Below, piece by piece: positions 61,107-64,000 of a stretch of DNA of 64,000 nucleotides. The notes under the pieces were generated by a model. That model worked only from the letters and a program-made list of their open reading frames with translations, did not search any database and was not told the origin of the DNA. A program made the position numbers and the translations under genes. Position 1 is the stretch's first letter, and the number at the start of each line of letters is the position of its first letter. This DNA is from Achatina immaculata (taxonomy: Eukaryota; Mollusca; Gastropoda; Stylommatophora; Achatinidae), in the NCBI GenBank assembly GCA_009760885.1, contig CM019707.1:35794145-35858144 (forward strand), written 5' to 3'.

Positions 61107-64000
61107 CTCTCTCTCTCTCTCTCTGAACCTTAAGTGCCCAGGGCACATGGGGCTTCCGCAAGGGTTTTCCACAAATGCCTGTCCTTCGCCTTTTTTTCTG
61201 CTCTTGCCCAGGTGAGCCCTCTATTGCTCAACATCCTTTCTGTTGTTCTTCTCCATGTCTCTTTTGGTCTACCCTTACTTCTGTTCCCCTGTGGTGTCCA
61301 TCTTAGTGCTATTTTTGGTAGTGAGTTGTCAGTCATTCGGAGCACATGTCCCAACCATCGCCAGTGTCTTTCCTCAATAATTGTTGTCATTGGTTTCATC
61401 AGCATTTCTGCTAATAAGGTGTTATTTCTTATGGTGTTTGGCCAAAATATTTTTCTAATTCTTCGTAAACATTTAGTCTGGAAAGAATTCAACCTGTTTT
61501 CTATGGTTTTGGTGATTTTCCAGCATTCACTTCCATACAGTAGTACACTTAGAACATTACTCTTAAATATCCTGATTTTCATATTTATGCTTAGTTTTTT
61601 TGATTTCCATATAGTCTGCAGCATTGCAAAAGCCTGGTTTGCTCTAGTAAGTCTGCTGTTGATGTCCTCTGTGCTGTCTCCATTTTCTACTACTCTGTTG
61701 CCAAGGTATACAAATTCGTTGACCTCCTCCACTAACTTGTTATCTACTCTGAGTACATTTCTGTTGTTCACATTTTGCTTCATTAACTTTGTCTTTCCTA
61801 TGTTGATCTTTAGTCCTATGTTGTTTGCATTCTGAGTTAGCTTGTTTATTTTATCTTGCATATCTTTGTGACTGCTTGATAATAGACAAATGTCGTCTGC
61901 AAAGTCAAGGTCTTCCAGCACTGTGTCAAGGGTCCATTGTAATCCTCTGCGTTTGTCTGATGTTGCCTCCTTCATTAACCAGTCTACTGCCAAGATAAAT
62001 AATATTGGTGATAGTACACATCCCTGTTTCACTCCTGTTTGTACCCTAAAGCTGCTGGAGGTATGTTCTCCACAGATAACTTTGCACTGAAAACCCTCGT
62101 ATAGGGCTTTGATTACATTAACTATTTTATGGGGGAGGCCATGATATCTTAGGATTTTCCACAGTGCATCTCTGTTGACACTGTCAAAGGCTTTCTCAAA
62201 ATCTATGAACAATGCATATGTTGTGCTATGCCACTCATTTGCCTGTTCTAATATTTGTCTAAGTACAAATATGTGGTCTATGCATGATCTTCCTTTCCTA
62301 AATCCTGCCTGCTCTTTCCGAAGTTTTTCCTCAAGTGTTGATACAATTCTGTTGATGATTATTCTGCAAAATACTTTACTGGTGAGTGGCAGTAGGGTAA
62401 TGCCTCTCCAGTTCCCGCAATCTCTGAGGTCACCCTTCTTTGGTAGTTTTACTATAAGCCCAGTTTTCCACTCCTCTGGGGCTTTTTCTAGATCCCAAAT
62501 TTGTTGTAATATCCGGCAAAGTTGTTTTGGTGTTTCTGTTTCTTCTGCTTTCAACATCTCAGCAGTCACTTCATCTTCACCTGGTGCCCTGTCTGATTTT
62601 AGCTTCTTTATCGCCTCCTTTACTTCATTTATTGTTATTGGTCCTGTATTGATGTTTAGTTCCGTTTTTGCTTCAGGTATGTCTATTGTATGTGCTGCTT
62701 GTGTTCTGTTTAGTAGGGTGTTAAAGTGTTCCCTCCATCTTTCAATTTTTTCTCTTTCTCCACTGACCAGTTGTCCATTTTGTGTTCTTACTGCACTTTC
62801 ACATCTTGTGTTGAAGTTACCTGTCATCTGCTTTGTGATTTTATATATGGTTTTCATGTCATTTGTATATGCTGCTTTCTCTGCTGTTTCTGCTAAGTTG
62901 TCATAATACTGACGTTTATCTTGACGGCATGATTCCTTCACTTCTTTGTCTTTTTGTGCATAATTACTTAAAACTCGTTCTTTAAGCCGTTGTGATTTGG
63001 TGTTCAGTAATTTTTTCTTGATTTCTTTTCTTTGCTCTATCTTTTCCCATGTGGTCTTGCTTATCTATTCCTCTTTTCTCCTTTTCCAATATCCCAGCAC
63101 CTCTTTTGCTGTTTCCTGTAGTGTTTTATTGAACTCTAATATGGACATTTCTGCTTCGTCTTGTAGGACACTGAAGTGGTTCTTAAGTACTATTGAGAAT
63201 TCATTTCTTGTTTGCTGGTCTGTCAGTTTTCTTGTATCAAAATGTATCTTTCTGTGTTCTCTGATTTTGGCTTTCCTTAATTTTAGTTTTATTTTTGCTA
63301 CCAGAAGGTTGTGATCACTTCCTACATCTGCTCCTTTCCTTGCTCGCACATCTTGTAGTGACCGTTTCCACTTGTTGTTTATTAGTATGTGATCGATTTG
63401 GTTTTCTGTGGTTTTATCTGGTGACCTCCAAGTCACCTTATGGATATTTTTGTGTTGGAAAATTGTCCCTCCAATGGTCATCATGTTTTCTTCACAGAAA
63501 CTGCACAATCTTTCTCCATTTTCATTTATTTCTCCGATTCCTTCTCTTCCCATGATTCTTCTTCTATCTTCATTTCCTTCACCTACTTTTGCATTGAAGT
63601 CGCCCAAGATGAGTAGCATATCATGCTTGGGTATTGTTTCTACTGCGGCTTGGAGGCTGTTGTAAAAATCTTCTTTTAATTCCTCTTCGGCTGCTTCTGT
63701 TGGTGCATAACAAACTATAATAGACAGCTTCGTGAATCTTGAGTTGATCCGTGCATATAATAATCTCTCATTTATTGGGGTCCATTTCAGCAATGCTCTT
63801 GATGCTTCTTTCGTTATAATCAATGCTACTCCTCCTTCATGAAGATCTTCTTTACCTGACCATATTATTGTATCTTCTGTGTGCTGTGTTGTTAATTTCC
63901 TTCTGCCTTGTCCTGTCCATCTTGCTTCTTGTATTCCTAGTATGTCTAGTTTGTATCTGTGCATTTCCTTGATGGTTTGTGCTAGTTTTCCAGTCTGGTT
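61107..64000 (-). mobile_element. LINE-C, long non-LTR retrotransposon running off the window
   Basis: The 3' end is an (AG)n tail (plus-strand ctctct at 61107-61127) directly after the last coding residues. The coding region continues to the window edge at 64000, so the 5' end is outside. A 3' fragment of the same family lies at 40619-40955. By domain order (APE endonuclease then RT, no separate ORF1 seen) it is of the RTE-like group; the exact clade is uncertain. Confidence 0.9.
61130..64000 (-). pseudogene. LINE-C endonuclease-reverse transcriptase, one in-frame stop
   Basis: The protein makes and integrates DNA copies of the element. The 5' part is an APE-type endonuclease: LDILGIQEARWTGQGRRK, IVCYAPTEAAEE, LLILGDFNAKVG, NQIDHILINNKW and GSDHNLLVAK. 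A single TAG at 63065-63067 follows KRRKEE. The frame then continues without further break through the linker and RT: NWRGITLLPLTSKVFCRI, EQAGFRKGRSCIDHIFVL, LFIDFEKAFDSVNRD, GVKQGCVLSPILF and LDFADDICLL (catalytic FADD intact). The C-terminal WRWLGHVLRM and RSKGRPKETWRR region ends APCALGT. The frame is open at the window edge (TGKLAQTIKEM precedes). It is a young, nearly intact copy. Confidence 0.92.

Noticed and set aside
61134..63665. Several 85-243 codon + strand frames
   Set aside because: Antisense shadows of the LINE-C reading frame.

Overview
This is nuclear DNA from an animal, most likely an invertebrate and probably a mollusc or another lophotrochozoan. The evidence is spliced genes with GT-AG introns, APE-type non-LTR retrotransposons of RTE-like kind, mariner DNA transposons, a tRNA-derived SINE and a very heavy load of minisatellites. 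The species cannot be named from this sequence alone.

Two real genes fill the window, pointing towards each other. On the + strand is the 3' part of the gene for the sigma subunit of the AP-1 clathrin adaptor (AP1S2-like, about 1478-35350). On the - strand is the 3' part of a ZRSR2-like splicing factor gene (U2AF35-related; 59572 down to 41298). Both genes start outside the window. The same two genes are neighbours in convergent orientation on the human X chromosome, so this looks like an old gene pair.

AP1S2-like gene: one core exon (1478-1586), a second core exon present as two identical copies inside a 1.9-kb tandem duplication (3302-3439 and 5188-5325), then a series of alternative last exons spread over 28 kb (7440, 15639, 22469 with a duplicate at 23641, and 34906). 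Each last exon is in the correct phase and encodes a different short C-terminal tail.

ZRSR2-like gene: seven exons in the window join to 1848 nt, 616 codons including the stop, with phases matching at every junction. They encode a charged N-terminal segment, CCCH zinc finger 1, a UHM/RRM domain, CCCH zinc finger 2 and a long RS tail. The RS tail is itself a coding minisatellite. The 3' end of the UHM exon at 46360 runs directly into a 42-bp minisatellite whose unit is the exon end plus its splice donor, giving about 16 donor-bearing copies. The first few are in frame, so donor choice could add 14-residue modules.

The introns and the intergenic gap (35.4-41.3 kb) hold about 50 minisatellite arrays, roughly a third of the window by my own tally, and five kilobase-scale tandem duplications. 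They also hold nested LINE insertions (13-15.3, 17.7-20.7, 33-34.4, 40.6-40.95, 59.6-60.4 and 61.1-64 kb), three mariners (17.9, 24.9 and 46.6 kb), a SINE (16.8 kb) and a foldback element (37.9 kb). Most long open frames here are artefacts of arrays whose period is a multiple of three. All coordinates and counts come from reading by eye; no alignment or search was run.
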